Assembly: GCF_002775205.1 (NCBI RefSeq)
Contig: NC_036454.1
Location: 10,498,882 to 10,562,881, forward strand
Reading direction: 5' to 3'
Length of the DNA: 64,000 nt
Origin: Xiphophorus maculatus
Lineage: Eukaryota > Chordata > Actinopteri > Cyprinodontiformes > Poeciliidae
The position numbers were made by a program, and so were the translations under genes. The notes below the pieces were generated by a model that was given only the letters and a program-made list of their open reading frames with translations, was not told where the DNA came from and ran no database searches. Shown here piece after piece: positions 1-19,778 of the stretch (its first letter is position 1; the number at the start of each line of letters is the position of its first letter).

Positions 1-7675
<7,675 letters not shown>

Positions 7676-7954
7676 GTTTACGTCTCTACATGAAGCCTGC
7701 GGAATGAATTCGCCACTGAGAGGAGTCCGCGGAGGTACTGCTACTAGCGCTGGGGAAGCCGCAGTACGGCAGCTCGGCGCGGACAAACCCAGCCGCGAGT
7801 GCCAGCTGTTTAATGATTTGTGATTAATTTCTGCAAATTACGCAAAAATAAATAAACATTAAAGAAAACCAATAAAGAAGGTAAAATATTTTTTTTTACA
7901 ATTTTACAGGCAAAATAAATTAACAAAACATTATTATTTTTTTATTATCATCTT

Positions 7955-8010
7955 TAGTAGTAGTAGTACTACTACTACTACTACTAGTAGTCGTAGTAGT
8001 AGAAGTAGTA
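7955..8010. repeat. Palindromic trinucleotide microsatellite (TAG)n/(CTA)n
   Basis: A run of TAG units turns into ACT/CTA units and back into TAG units, with symmetry centres near 7967 (AGTACT) and 7986 (ACTAGT). The two halves are self-complementary, so the tract could form a cruciform or hairpin. It lies between the divergent pi4ka and snap29 promoters. Confidence 0.9.
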
Positions 8011-9225
8011 CCGCTGAAAGGATTTATATAGAATATGTTTTATTGTTCCTGTCTTGCATGTTTCACTAACTATCTAATATCCCTTAAGGTTTTGTATATA
8101 AACCATTGTAAAAATGTTGCTTTTCTTATTTTCAGGTACTTCACATTTAATTTGTCACATTCATTAAATTAGAATATGCATTCTGGTCTGCTTGTCAGAA
8201 AGGTCCTTTTTGAAAACGAACAATCATCATTATTAACAGAAATAAAGATTTCAGGCTTATGTCTGTGTGTAATTAATCTAAAAAAACAGATATTTTTCAG
8301 TGAATTAATAAATTACATAAATATATTACATTTGTTACCTTTCCATTAATATTAAAATGTATTAAATATAACTGACTATACAAGGAGTGTCCCATTGCAC
8401 AGTTGTGAGTAGTCCTCTGTTTATCTGAGCAATTTGTTATAGTCCAATACTATTTTGGCTGTTTTTTTTTTATTATGGTTTGTTGTTGTATTAAGAAAGG
8501 GAGATTTCAATGACCACGGCAAGTCTCAAGATTATGCACACAGACTTGGTAATTAAATTATTTCTCACTCCTCTGATTCTGATAATGTTCATATTTTAAA
8601 CATTAAAATGTAAAATTATTTTTGAAATAAATAGTTAAATTATTCTTATTCTTATAGACACCTTTATACAGTGTGAAGATTAAATTGTGGTCACATATTT
8701 TTTCTAGCTTTCATAAACAATGAAAAGTCAGGTTTCTATATTTCTGAGGGGAATAAGCTAAATTTGTGAATGTCACAAAAAATCACGTTATGAGGAAATA
8801 ATCTTTTACATTTTTAAAGAAAACCTTTTCACATATACATTGTTTTAAGTTTAGCTTCTTTCACTTTCTTTTTAAAAATACAAACAAAATATCTTACTTT
8901 TCTTCACAAAATGGCTCCACTGACATTTCATATTTCTAAAAGGAAACCGGTTTTAGCATTAATAAACAGGATTTACCTCAAATGGGGGGAAAGGGCTCAA
9001 GAGAGAGATGTACAAGTGTCAGGAATAGCTCACACTGCAATAATTAACATGATAAAACCTGGTAAAAGACATTGAATATAATTGGTAACTAGAAGATGAA
9101 AACTCAAAATAGATTTTATTGCTATTCTTTACTGAAACAGTAACGTACCAGAACATGTCCATTTAAATTTTTCCAGTTATATAAGTCTTATTTGTAATTA
9201 CTTTAAATTCTTTAATTTGAGTAGC
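8011..9225. other. AT-rich pi4ka-snap29 intergenic DNA
   Basis: About 1.2 kb of AT-rich sequence with short poly(T) runs between the two divergent genes. I see no gene. Some phrases ('cattaaattagaatatgcattct') resemble old fish repeats but no boundaries can be drawn. Confidence 0.5.
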
Positions 9226-9367
9226 AGCTGGCTCCAGCATGTCTGCGTTTTTGTCACGCAGTAATAGCGCTTACGACATGACGCAGCTACGTCAGCAAAC
9301 CTGACAGGAAGTGCTAACCGTCAGCTGAGCGAGCGACAACAACGTCTGGGGCATCGATACTGAAAAG
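9226..9367 (+). promoter_or_regulatory. Probable snap29 promoter and non-coding first exon
   Basis: A short CpG-richer segment about 0.75 kb upstream of the snap29 ATG. It contains a CRE-like TACGTCAG (9288-9295), an ETS-like CAGGAAGTG (9305-9313) and ends in a plausible donor GAAAAG|GTTTAT at 9367/9368. The coding exon opens directly at an acceptor (TTCACAG|ATG), so a non-coding 5' exon must exist upstream, and this is the best candidate. Start site and exon length are inferred. Confidence 0.45.
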
Positions 9368-10089
9368 GTTTATCTGTCATCTTGGTCTTTATTGTCATTT
9401 TTGAAATGTCATTTAGATTGAATCCAATATAAAAGTAGGAAAAACTTCATTTTTTCAAGTTTTTTTTTAGCTGTAGTTTATTTACTACCGGGTGTGGCCA
9501 TGGGTCATATCTGATTGGCTGCTTAGCCGTCTTTCTACCGAAAAAGCTTGTCTTTGTAATACAGCTACATTTACAACTAATGATGTATTTAACTGTCTTT
9601 GTCACGTAAACGTCGCGTTCATTCTGTGGAGGTTCGTTAAAGCTAATGAATTTATCTTCTAAACAAATCTTAAGATTAGCATAATATCTTTTCATAATTA
9701 ATAAGCTTTGTAATTATAGATAATAGAGTGCGTTATGTAATAGTTACAGTGTTGCTTACTCAGTTATCAACTATGTTACAAAAGCTAACTCTTTTCCAGA
9801 GTAAATTACATTGTTGATTAAAGATTATTTCTTCACATGTGTTAAGCAATAATTAGTAAAATTAACTGAATGTGAATTTGTCATGTAGTTCATGTCCAGA
9901 CTGATTGCTTCATTCGTTAGGTCAGCATTTTGATTTAGTTTCACACAATGCCCTTAACTTCACTCAGGAGTTTTACATAACAAAAACATACCAAGGGTAA
10001 AAGCTCATTATTGACTAAAGCTAATCCTGCTTACACACTAAAAGCTTTAGATAACACTATTTAGTCATAACACTGTGTTTCCTTCACAG
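9368..10089. other. snap29 5' intron (probable)
   Basis: AT-rich DNA between the proposed non-coding first exon and the acceptor at 10089. Nothing else is recognisable. Confidence 0.4.
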
Positions 10090-13000
10090 ATGGCTTACCC
10101 TACATCCCTCAACCCATTTGCTGATGACAATGAGGAAGATTTTAAGCCCAAAAGGAGTGGCTTTGAAGATGAAAGTGACAGTGGGATGACTGATGCGGAG
10201 AGGCAGCAGAGGTACCTTCAGCAGGAAGTGATGCGCACTGCACAGTCTGCTGTGGACAGCTCTTACCGTTCGCTGAGCCTCATCTATGAATCTGAGAAGA
10301 TGGGTGTGGAAACTGCAGAGGTACAGTCAGATGTTCACAGCAGCACCCATCATTGATATGAAAGTCATGTTCACTGAAGGAAAAGGACAAAAAAAACTTA
10401 GATCTTAGATTTTTTCCTGAATGGAGCAGTTTTGATGATTATCCCAATACATTTTTAAATTAAAAGACTAGTTCCTAAGATATTATTTGTTTCAAAACAA
10501 ACTTAAAGGACACATTAAAATTAGTGATAAAACATTAGCTATACCTAATGATTTATTTTAAAAAATTGTGATAAATTAAATACAGATGAATTACAGAAAT
10601 GTATGGATTCATAGTGACATTTTATCATGACTTTATTGGTGTACAAAAACCTTTTTCAGCATTGTTTAAAAGTAAAATATCTTTTAGTACAATCAAACTG
10701 TAATGGAAATCAAATTCATGCTTCTGTTTATAATCTATTCTCCATCTTGTAAAACCTCTCAAATAAGGTTCTGCCTGTCAGGCCACATGTATTGACTGAC
10801 TTATTGAATTTTAAAGCCTCCCTATATCATTGTTGTTGACATTTTTTGTCCCTCAGTAAATTATAGAATTTTTTATATTACTAAGCATTAATGGTAACAC
10901 TGGGTTTTTAAGGATTCGTGTGAATTGTTCTTTTTCTGAGATCCAATGATGCCACAGTAAATAATTTTTAAAACAAAAGTTTAACAATTATACAGATAGA
11001 TAGATTTTGATCATAGAGAAAGCCAAATCTGTGCACACAATTCTTGCTTTTAAAATAATTAAAGTTGTGTGATAAACAGTCATTGCATGCTGTAATTTTG
11101 TATTCTTCATCTTTACATAAATTTTTTTATTTGGCATTTGTTTCTCTAGGAGTTGGTGCGACAGGGTGAGGTCTTGAAGCGAACGGACAAGATGTTAGAC
11201 AACATGGATGAAGACCTGAAAACCAGTCAGAGGCATATCACCAGTATCAAGAGTGTGTGGGGAGGACTTGTCAACTACTTTAAGGGCAAACCAGAAACAA
11301 AACCTACACCTGAAGAGCCAAAGGCCTATCAGGCTAATGAAAGGCAAGTTTCTCTTCCTCCTCTCTTGTGTCAGTTTCTTATCGTCACTTCCCTGTTTGT
11401 TGTAGACCAGATTAGTGTGTGTTTATCAGCTCTTGAAGCTTTTGTTAAACAAGAGGTTACTGGCGTTAAAGCATGCTTTCAAGGAAACGGAATATTTTCA
11501 ATTAAATTTGAATTAAATCCAGATCATACCATATTGTTGTAACATGTTTTGTTTGAAGATGCAACTTCTGTGATTTTAAGATGAAATTTCAACCAAAGTT
11601 TATAAACATAAAAAAAAACATAGGAGAAAAACATTACAAATTGTACATTAATCATATTTAAATGAAAAATTCATAAGTTATTTGATTGTGAAGTGTTTTT
11701 ATGACTCTTAGAGACACTGATACAACATATTATTTAAATGCACAGCTTGAAATTTGGTCAGAACAGATAAAATCATTTCAGGTGGGATTATATACTGCAG
11801 GGGTCTCAAACTCAATTTACCCGGGGGCCGCTGGAGGTAGAGTCTGGGTGAGGCTGGGCCGCATTCACACACACGGTCTCCTCAGCCGAACCTTTCTGAT
11901 TGCCTATTACCATATTTGGCCGTAGTCAGGCGCTGTAACAGCCGTAATTGTGTAGTGTCTCTTTAAGATACTCTAGTATTGCTAATGATGTCAGAAGTAT
12001 GCGCCACGGCTTCTCTGTAGAGAGCGTGGGAGAAACGTGCTAGACGGACATGTTAGCTCCCTAACTTTTTAGTAATGTTACGGGTTGTTTGGACGCTGCT
12101 CAGTTTTCATGTCTGATAATATAACAGCCGTTCAACCGGGCTTTGTAAGTTTGGTGAAGAGCGTATTTATTAAAGGACAACACTGTGGAATTCCCAGTAC
12201 CAGTGTGGTTCTGGGTTTTTGACCGTCCTGACGAATCTGCCGCCTCCTCTCCTCCCATAAACACAACCCAAGCGCTACAGTGCCTCACCTTAATTACGTT
12301 ACCCTGATCAGCAACTTCCGGGTCTAGACTGGATGCTGAAGCACATGAAGCGGGAGCGGCCGCGGAAATTGTTCATGTACCGCATGCAAATAATGACAAA
12401 TAGAAAATGCAAATAGGCCCGGCCGATGTCCCGCCCCCGAGAGCAAAATACTCCACCGTGATTGGTAAGTTCATTCAGCTCCGCACACAACACTGAAAAG
12501 TGCCAATTATATCAAACTCGCGGGCCGCACTAACATTAAACTTTCATATTAAGGCGGGGACCACAAATTATCGTCCCGAGGGCCGCAGTTGTCCCGCAGG
12601 CCGCGAGTTTGAGACCCCTGGTATATTGTTTTTCACTGATTGGCTGAACAAGGCTTCCCTTTCTCAGACTACAGACTGCCATGTCTGGTAGCAGAGAACA
12701 CGAGGACAAGTACCAGGCCAGCCATCCCAATCTAAGAAAGTTGGATACAGGAGGTGAGAGCTGGCACAAAGAAGATCTCAGCTTGATATTATCATCATCA
12801 TCTGGCTGAAGCTATTTCTAATTCTTGTGTTTCAGGTTTTGGAGCTGCTGCATTGATGGATGACAGCTCCTCCAGACAGAATGGATACCCTCAGAACAGA
12901 TACCTGAGGGACGCTCACCAGACGCTTGACAACAATTTAGGTAACAAAAATCTATCCCTTTTAATTATTATAATTAAATTACTAGTTTTATAGTGTATGT

Positions 13001-13435
13001 AATTCTGAAAGATACTCTTTAAATCATTATGTTATCTTTGTCAACCCTGAATTCTTTTTAATACAGCTTTTGTAAATGTTAAAACGTGTTAATTTTGCTT
13101 TTGGTTTAAGCATATATTCATAAAGTATATCTTTCTATACAATGTATACAATTCTACTTTATGAAAAAATAAGAGATCCCTATACATATGAGACAAAGAT
13201 TTTGATTTTAAATAGCTCTTCTAATACTTGGTTAACGTAAGAATAATGTCTAACTTTCTCTGTGAATGACTTAGATGAAATGTCCAGCGGCTTGGCAAGA
13301 CTGAAGAACCTCGGACTCGGTCTTCAGGCAGAGATTAATGACCAGGACGACTCCATCGGATCCCTGCTTAACAAAGTGGATACAATGGATGCCAAGATCA
13401 TCAACACCAACCAGCAGCTTAAAAACCTTAAATAA
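10090..13435 (+). CDS. snap29: Synaptosomal-associated protein 29 (SNAP-29), complete, 5 coding exons
   Basis: A Qbc-SNARE for membrane fusion, including autophagosome-lysosome fusion with syntaxin-17 and VAMP8 (family knowledge). Exons: 10090-10320, 11150-11343, 12668-12753, 12836-12940, 13275-13435; 777 bp, 258 aa plus stop, the length of human SNAP29. An NPF motif (residues 8-10) follows the N-terminus and would bind EHD proteins. The Qb SNARE helix is centred on exons 1-2 (LYLQQEV-type heptads through [17 protein letters not shown]) and the Qc helix occupies the last exon ([11 protein letters not shown] to KNLK). There is no cysteine-rich palmitoylation patch and no transmembrane segment, as expected. 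[12 protein letters not shown] in exon 3 matches the linker. ATG falls exactly at the acceptor. Intron 2 must use a GC donor (AG|GCAAGT) to keep frame and restore the conserved arginine. Confidence 0.97.
10321..11149. other. snap29 intron 1
   Basis: AT-rich intron with a canonical GTACAG donor and a TTCTCTAG acceptor. No embedded gene or repeat was recognised. Confidence 0.7.
11344..11349 (+). other. Non-canonical GC 5' splice site (GC-AG intron) in snap29
   Basis: The exon ends GAAAG and the intron begins GCAAGT, the optimal GC-AG donor context. Using it gives phase 2, and joining to the next exon (acceptor TTTCTCAG at 12667) creates the arginine of an N-E-R-L-Q-T-A stretch that aligns with human N-N-R-L-K-E-A. 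The nearest GT (after GGCAA) gives the wrong phase. Confidence 0.85.
11798..12620. mobile_element. Non-autonomous hAT-like transposon in snap29 intron 2
   Basis: Perfect 16-bp terminal inverted repeats, CAGGGGTCTCAAACTC at the left and its complement at the right end, bound an 823-bp element with GC-rich subterminal 'gggccgc' motifs. The flanks atatactg and gtatattg form an 8-bp target duplication with two transitions. No transposase frame remains. TIR sequence and 8-bp duplication support hAT. Confidence 0.85.
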
Positions 13436-13509
13436 GACTCACTAATTCAACATTAGATACAAACTAGCAGTGGGTCACCCTCACTCGGGACCCATCCTGG
13501 CCTTTGTCC

Positions 13510-13515
13510 AATAAA
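13510..13515 (+). terminator. snap29 proximal poly(A) signal AATAAA
   Basis: Canonical hexamer 75 bp after the stop codon, followed by a GT/T-rich stretch (TTTTAGTTTTGTCTTTTTTAG begins within 30 bp). Confidence 0.6.
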
Positions 13516-14258
13516 GAGTAGTCTGTTTTAGTTTTGTCTTTTTTAGTTCATCTCCCACTAGAAAATAACTGTGATTTTTTGTTTCTTTGTCAGGAATTGA
13601 AATGTGCTTTTCACATATGCTCTATTTTTTTCTCCATCAAGTCTCACTACATTTCTGTCTTAATGTTTCATGAAGTGTTTTTTTTTTTTTTGCCCAGTCA
13701 CCAAAGATGTGCATTGGAATGTTTCCTAATTTGCATTTCAAGCAAATTGATTTGAAAGATGGAGATCATTTTAAGATGTAGGTTCTCAATCTGTTTTTAT
13801 GTACACTATATAGATAGCTTAAATGTATAAACAAAACACAACCAAACAGAACATTTAGCTGAAGTCACATTTGCCTTACATGTGGTGGAAATGTAAAGTC
13901 TTTGATTCCATGTCAGGATTATGTTTCAACCGGTGCTTCTTCCCACAAAATGGTTTGCTTTGAATTTTGTCTTATTTGATTTGCACTGATTCAGTCCTGC
14001 ACAATTATTTCAAAGCATAAATAGAATCAAAAAGCTATTATATGTTAAAAAAAATGAGCAATGAAGGAATAAACCCACTATCAAAGTCATAATGTTAAAT
14101 ATCTACAATGTATTTTATTTCCAAGTTAGAAACATGATTGTTTCTCACCAAATTATTTTATAATTCTGTTGATTTATTTGAAAAAAAATGTTAATGTTGC
14201 TAAGCAAGGTGTAATTTTTGCCGCATATGTCATGCATTTTAATTAAATTTGTATGTAT

Positions 14259-14264
14259 AATAAA
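14259..14264 (+). terminator. snap29 distal poly(A) signal AATAAA
   Basis: Second canonical hexamer about 825 bp after the stop. It would give a long 3' UTR isoform. Confidence 0.45.
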
Positions 14265-14290
14265 GAATATTCTTTTGGGACTCTTTCTGA

Positions 14291-17200
14291 ATAGTTTAAA
14301 TTTTGTGCAATATCAACATTGCCACAAGATGGCGTTATACTGCTTGATCAGCTGCTAAGAAATTGTCACGTGTAATAATACGTTGTTGAATAAATCTAAG
14401 GATTTATTCTAAAAGGATGTATTTTGTGTTAGAACTGCACAAGAAAACATTTGTTATACTTTAATTACAAAGAGAACATTTTAGCTCTCTCTGTTATTAA
14501 ATTATTTCACGTCTGGGGTGTGTGCCACCTGTGCTGTTGTGAACAGATCATCTCCCTATGTTAGGCTATCCATTCATTATCATTCCTCGGTGTTGGACCA
14601 GCTGCTCCCACCGGCAGAACAAGCATTCATCAGCATGACTTGCTAATTACAGTATCAGCCTCCTCAACATATTTCAGCCATAGAAAAGGAAGAAGACATT
14701 TTTGTGGTGCCTTAAGCAAAACTCGTTTTGAAGCATAAGTGATGTAGAAAGGAGTGAACCAAAGTTGTCATTTAACTGTAGGAAACATTTTTATATTTCT
14801 ATGTATTTTATGCATTAGGTTATTTTGTATCATTGTGTTTTACATCTCAGGTGTAATGGCTCAGTTTAGATTTTGCTTTCATGCTTATATTGAGCGGATA
14901 TCTTTTTGTGTTTTTTTATACATTTCCTTCCTTCATTTTTTAGAGTTTTTGATCACACCATAGTTCTGAGTCTACACTCGTACAAGTGTAAAATCACAAA
15001 TATCCGATCAGTGATGCATCAAAAAATGTTTGTCTTGATTGAATCTCAGTGCTGCAATCAAAACATTTTGCCAACACATACTACATACTGATTAATTTAG
15101 CAAAAACCTGGGTACTACTCTAAGTTGGGTGAAATCTCATAGGTGTCATCAGGATCACAAGTGGAGTTCCTCAAGGCTTTGTTTTTAGACCACCTTTAGT
15201 TAATATCTTTATTATCCCCCAAGTCTTATTCTTTCAACATTTTTTTCAATACTTTTGCTGATAACACAAAGACCAGAATATCCTACAATGTAATGCTCAA
15301 AATACAGAACTTATTGCAAAAATGCAAGGTTGAATTCTAAACTCATCAAACTATGGAAACTGTTAGATACTGAAGTATAATAATGAACTTAGATGTCAAT
15401 GTTAGCTACAAAAAAGCTACTACAACTATCTTAAAATATTACAAGAATCCAGGTTTTTCTGCCAAAACAGGACTCAGTAAAAATGGTTCATGGAGGGACA
15501 CAACATCTTAGGACACTCATCCAAAATGCTCCTGCCAGAGTTTTAACCAACACCAGAAAAACAGGCCACATCACCACACTCCTTAATTCACAGTATTTAG
15601 TTCAACAGTGACCTGTTAACCCGGTGTTGCTTGATTCAAAACAATACTTGTTTTATTGTTGTCAACATGATGATACTTTGAAATAAACCTGTTTACAGGG
15701 GAAACCTAAGCTCAAGGTGGAAGCAGACATCGTTTGACTCCTAATAAACAGAAGTTACCTCTTGGATCTTTCCCTTCACAACATACATGTGGACTACAGG
15801 AACGCTTTGAACAGCTGTCGGGTAAAAAGCAAACAGTGGCCGTGTTGTGACAAAAGCAGCCAGTGTTGGAATGCCTCGCTTTTCAGGAACTGTAATCCCA
15901 GAACACACGGCTGTCGGACCCCATCAGGCACCAAGCCAGGGACGGGCCTACCTGCCCTTTTGAGAAGCAGGAGCAAGGCAGCATGGGGGATGGACTGTCA
16001 GGCTGACGGCACCCTACCGCCATCGCTGCAGTGAGAGAAAATAAAGGGTTGTGATGAAGGGAGGTCTGGTAGAGAGGTAGAGGAGGATTGAGGGAGGAGA
16101 GCAAAGACAGGAGGAAGGCAGGCAGAGGAAGCAAACCACCTTTAAGAGTGACGCAGAAAGCTTCAACAATCAGTTTTCTAATAAAGATATTTTTAAACAT
16201 ATTTGTAATAGCGGATTTGAGATTCTGTGATCTTAAGATCTTTAAACAAAATCATTTTGTATTCTTAAAGTGGCTTTAACTGACTCAATATTCTAATCAG
16301 AACTAATTGTACAAAATTATATCAACTGTTTGAAATGTTTTATAACATAATGGCATTTTTCTTTTTATTAAGTGGGTAATGCGAAGTAGGTATCAGTAGT
16401 CAGTACCTTACCAGCTACAAGTTGATTTTTTTTTAGTTTAAATAAATGTGTAAAGTCTCTAAAACAGCTGTAATACCTATTTGCAGTTTATTTGAACCCG
16501 AGTCATGACAAAGTGAGACAGATGTGAAAAAAACTCCTATAAAAATAGCTAAATCATTTTTGTGATTTATATCGCCTATTTTAAATTATCTATGGATATC
16601 TACTTCACATAAATTCAGCTCTAACTGTATCTGTAAAAAAAATCTCTATGAAGTCACTTTGTGTGTGAATGGAATGCATATTCATTGAGCAATTTTATTT
16701 TTAGTTTTTTTAATTCAAAATATTTAGCATAGAATGGGCAAGGCCTAGAGAATGCAACTGCACCTCTCATTCAGATGCAAATTATAACATTTTGGTTAGA
16801 CAAAATGTTATGATACTTCCTGAAGTGAAGATATGATGGATGAACATATAAAACCTTCATTTGTGGAGCATTCATATCATCCTGGCATAGAGAAATATCG
16901 GACTAGTCAGCTTGAATGCCTACAATCGATTCCTGTGTTAGAAACAACTGTATAAATGTCATATAAACTTTGATTTATTGGGCAAAAGCCTTATGATTGT
17001 GTTAAAATTTGGTTTTTAAAGTCTCATGACTGTCTGAACGTATTTCACTTATATGATGTTTGTATTTCAATTATACTGATGAGTAATAAAGGTTCCCTGC
17101 TTTGTCTCGTTGACCATGCCAGAGCTGACATCTGGAGCTGTAAGGATTAGATAAACAGAAGTCAAATCTCAGAGCAGCCTGTTGAGAAACTAGTCCTCAC

Positions 17201-19778
17201 AGAAAGTCTTGTAAATGTTTTTGCTCTTCTGTCCTTGACATGAATTGAACTCTGTAAGCCAGATCTGACACTCTGAAGAGCTTCTCTAACATGTTTGTGC
17301 TCACTTGTCCTTTAACAGTGCTTTTTTCCACAACAACTATTGACATTGAAAAGGAGCAGTAAACTCACAACCATGGTGTGAATTCTCACCATTCATCTTC
17401 AATCAATAGGGAGGCAACTTGTCCTTTTAAATGTTGTATTTTCTGTTTTGTTTAAAGATAACCTAAGCAAAACCAAGCAATAGATGTACTGACACATGAT
17501 TCAAGCTGTCAGGAGCCTCACATTGGCATTTTATCTGTCCACACATTACCTTCATGCACTGACATCTCACAAACAAACCCAAATTGATTGCAAAATTACA
17601 AACACTATCTGTCATTTTGCCAGTCATCGTCCGATTTACACACCTGGGAAAAATGTTGAGAATGTTGGAAATTTAAGTTCACAGTTACATGTTGGCTTTT
17701 ATTACGGTTTCGTAAATGTTGCTATTCTTGTTGCATGTAAAAACTAGTCGCACTGAGGTATATACTTACTACTGCTATAGTCACTGTAACTGAATAGTGG
17801 AAAAGTGCTAAATGCCAAAGAAGATATGATGCAGGAAGGAAACACACATCACTAAAATATGACCAAAGTTGCAGTTATATATTCAGAATACACAGTACAG
17901 TTGTTTAATTTCACTATTAGACAGTGTATAGTGTTGCACTAACAAAAATCATTAATTCTTATATAATAAATACAAAATATAAATCAAAGATGTGAGAAAG
18001 ATAGAAAGTAACAGCATCAAAAACCAAAATCCCTTTACTTATATATCAGCTTTCTTCTTAAAACAGCTGTAACTAAAACATGAACTTATTGACTGACTGA
18101 GTCCAATTTGTATCATTGCAGTTAATATGCAGTATATTTTGAACAGACCATCAAGGCAATGAGAAAGAAAAACAAGAAGACGCAGGAAGTTTTGGGAGGA
18201 GATTCAGTTAATTGCATGGGAGTAACTTGGCTTTATGTGTTATTTATGCTGGCTGATGCTCTGTTGATTAAGCTCCCCTGTGAGCAGAGCCGGTTGTGAG
18301 CAAAAACATATTTGAAGGTGGGGTTTCTTGCTGTTTGAAGAGGGGTCTCATGAAAATATTTTATAAGGCTCAGTTTTCCAAAACAATGTTCTGATATCTG
18401 CCTGGAACCCTGACTGGTCTCAACTCTTGATAGACTTTCTTTGTGTGTTGTCTCTGATCTTTTTAGCATAGCAACACGTACTCCCAAAAGACCTGAATGG
18501 TTGAGCAGCCAACATTTCAAAAAGGACAGATAATTTTCATGTGAACAACTTGCAAAATTTAACTATAGACTGATTTTGCTATGTTCTTTAGTTGAAATTA
18601 AAAAAAAATTAACCAACTAAATGTTTTTACCCATTGAACTCCTTGTAGAAAAAAGACTGTAGTGGCTGATGCAGATCCTGCTTTTCCTGTGTAATGTGAC
18701 CTTGTATAGACTGCTAAGTTATTCCCTTTAGACAGGCACAGAAAGTGGCTGAAACAGATTTACAATGTTCAAAAGAACTGCTTCTTTTAAGAGTTTTGTC
18801 TTCATACGATTAACTTGTGCCGCACTGAAATAAGTTACACCAGCAAAATGATCAGCAAGTCACATGAAAACAAAGCCTAAACATGCTGATAAAGTAGAGA
18901 AACAAAAGATAAAGCTATGCCTTTTTTTAGATAGAGCACTGTCAGAGCATTATTATAAATGTTTGAGAATGAGCTACAGCAAAAAACACCTGTTGTCAGA
19001 AAACACAGACTCCAGATCCCGAAACTTTGTTGCTGAGTGAGTTAAACACTAAGGAATTTATCAACGAAGCTTCAGACTGTTACTCTTAAAGAATTGGATG
19101 AGTTTGAGGAATGAAAGACATAAATACAGATTATATATAAATCATGAGAACAGGCAGAAGAGGAGAGAGCCTGACAAATGACATAACGCAGGCACCTGAG
19201 TGATCAGTACCCAGTCATCCCAATCGTACTTTTTCATGAAATATTTGTAAAAATGAAATTGTAGAGCATGCATATATTTTATCAGTATTTACATCGTCTT
19301 CAGCACAGATGTTTAGAGCTTTTTGGATGATTTTTTAAACTGTGGGCAGCACCTGCTCTTTTGTCTTTAACTTTTAGATACAAGGTTTAGGTATAAAGGC
19401 ACATACAAAGTACACAGAAACCAAAACTAGTATAAAATGTATGAATAAAAATACAAGATTTTTCAGATTTATACATTTTGCAATAGCATACACATTTGCA
19501 TTGATGGAGGTAGATAGCAAAGATTCAGAGGTATAAAAATGTAGCTTCGCAGCGGTTTTGATGTACAGCTATGTGGCTTTTAAATTTGAAGAGAAGACAT
19601 GCAAGAATTTCAATGTGATTAATTACTAGGATATACAGTACAGAGGATGAGATGACAAGTGGCAGGATGCAGCTGTTTTCCATGAGTTGTCTATCCAGGA
19701 ATCAGGACAAAAGGGTCTGGTTTCCCTAGCAGGGCTCTCCTCAGCTGGAAGAGGCTCTCTGAGGGCAATCAGATCGGC
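14291..19778. other. Convergent intergenic region, snap29 to sbspon-type gene
   Basis: About 5.5 kb between two converging genes, including the 3' UTR of the minus-strand sbspon-type gene near 19779. It holds a decayed L2 fragment (about 15130-15605) and a GC-richer, gene-like but frameless block (about 15780-16130). The rest is AT-rich. Short open frames here show no family resemblance. Confidence 0.55.
15130..15605 (+). mobile_element. Decayed L2-type LINE fragment
   Basis: Translation in broken frames gives remnants of non-LTR reverse transcriptase: S-G-V-P-Q-G near 15160 (the GVPQGS motif) and, near 15520-15590, L-I-Q-N-A-P-A-R-V-L-T followed by T-G-H-I-T-T-L-L, typical of the C-terminal part of L2 ORF2. 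Several frame breaks show it is long dead. Confidence 0.6.

Larger units (their letters stand above)
13436..14290 (+). other. snap29 3' UTR
   Basis: Sequence after the stop contains two AATAAA signals (13510 and 14259), so short and long 3' UTRs are possible. T-rich and AT-rich, with no reading frame of interest. Confidence 0.6.

Noticed and set aside
7676..7786. Upstream in-frame extension of pi4ka exon 1
   Set aside because: No ATG in it; the ATG at 7675 matches the expected protein start and has a good context.
7955..8010. CRISPR-like repeat structure
   Set aside because: A triplet microsatellite without spacers in a eukaryotic genome.
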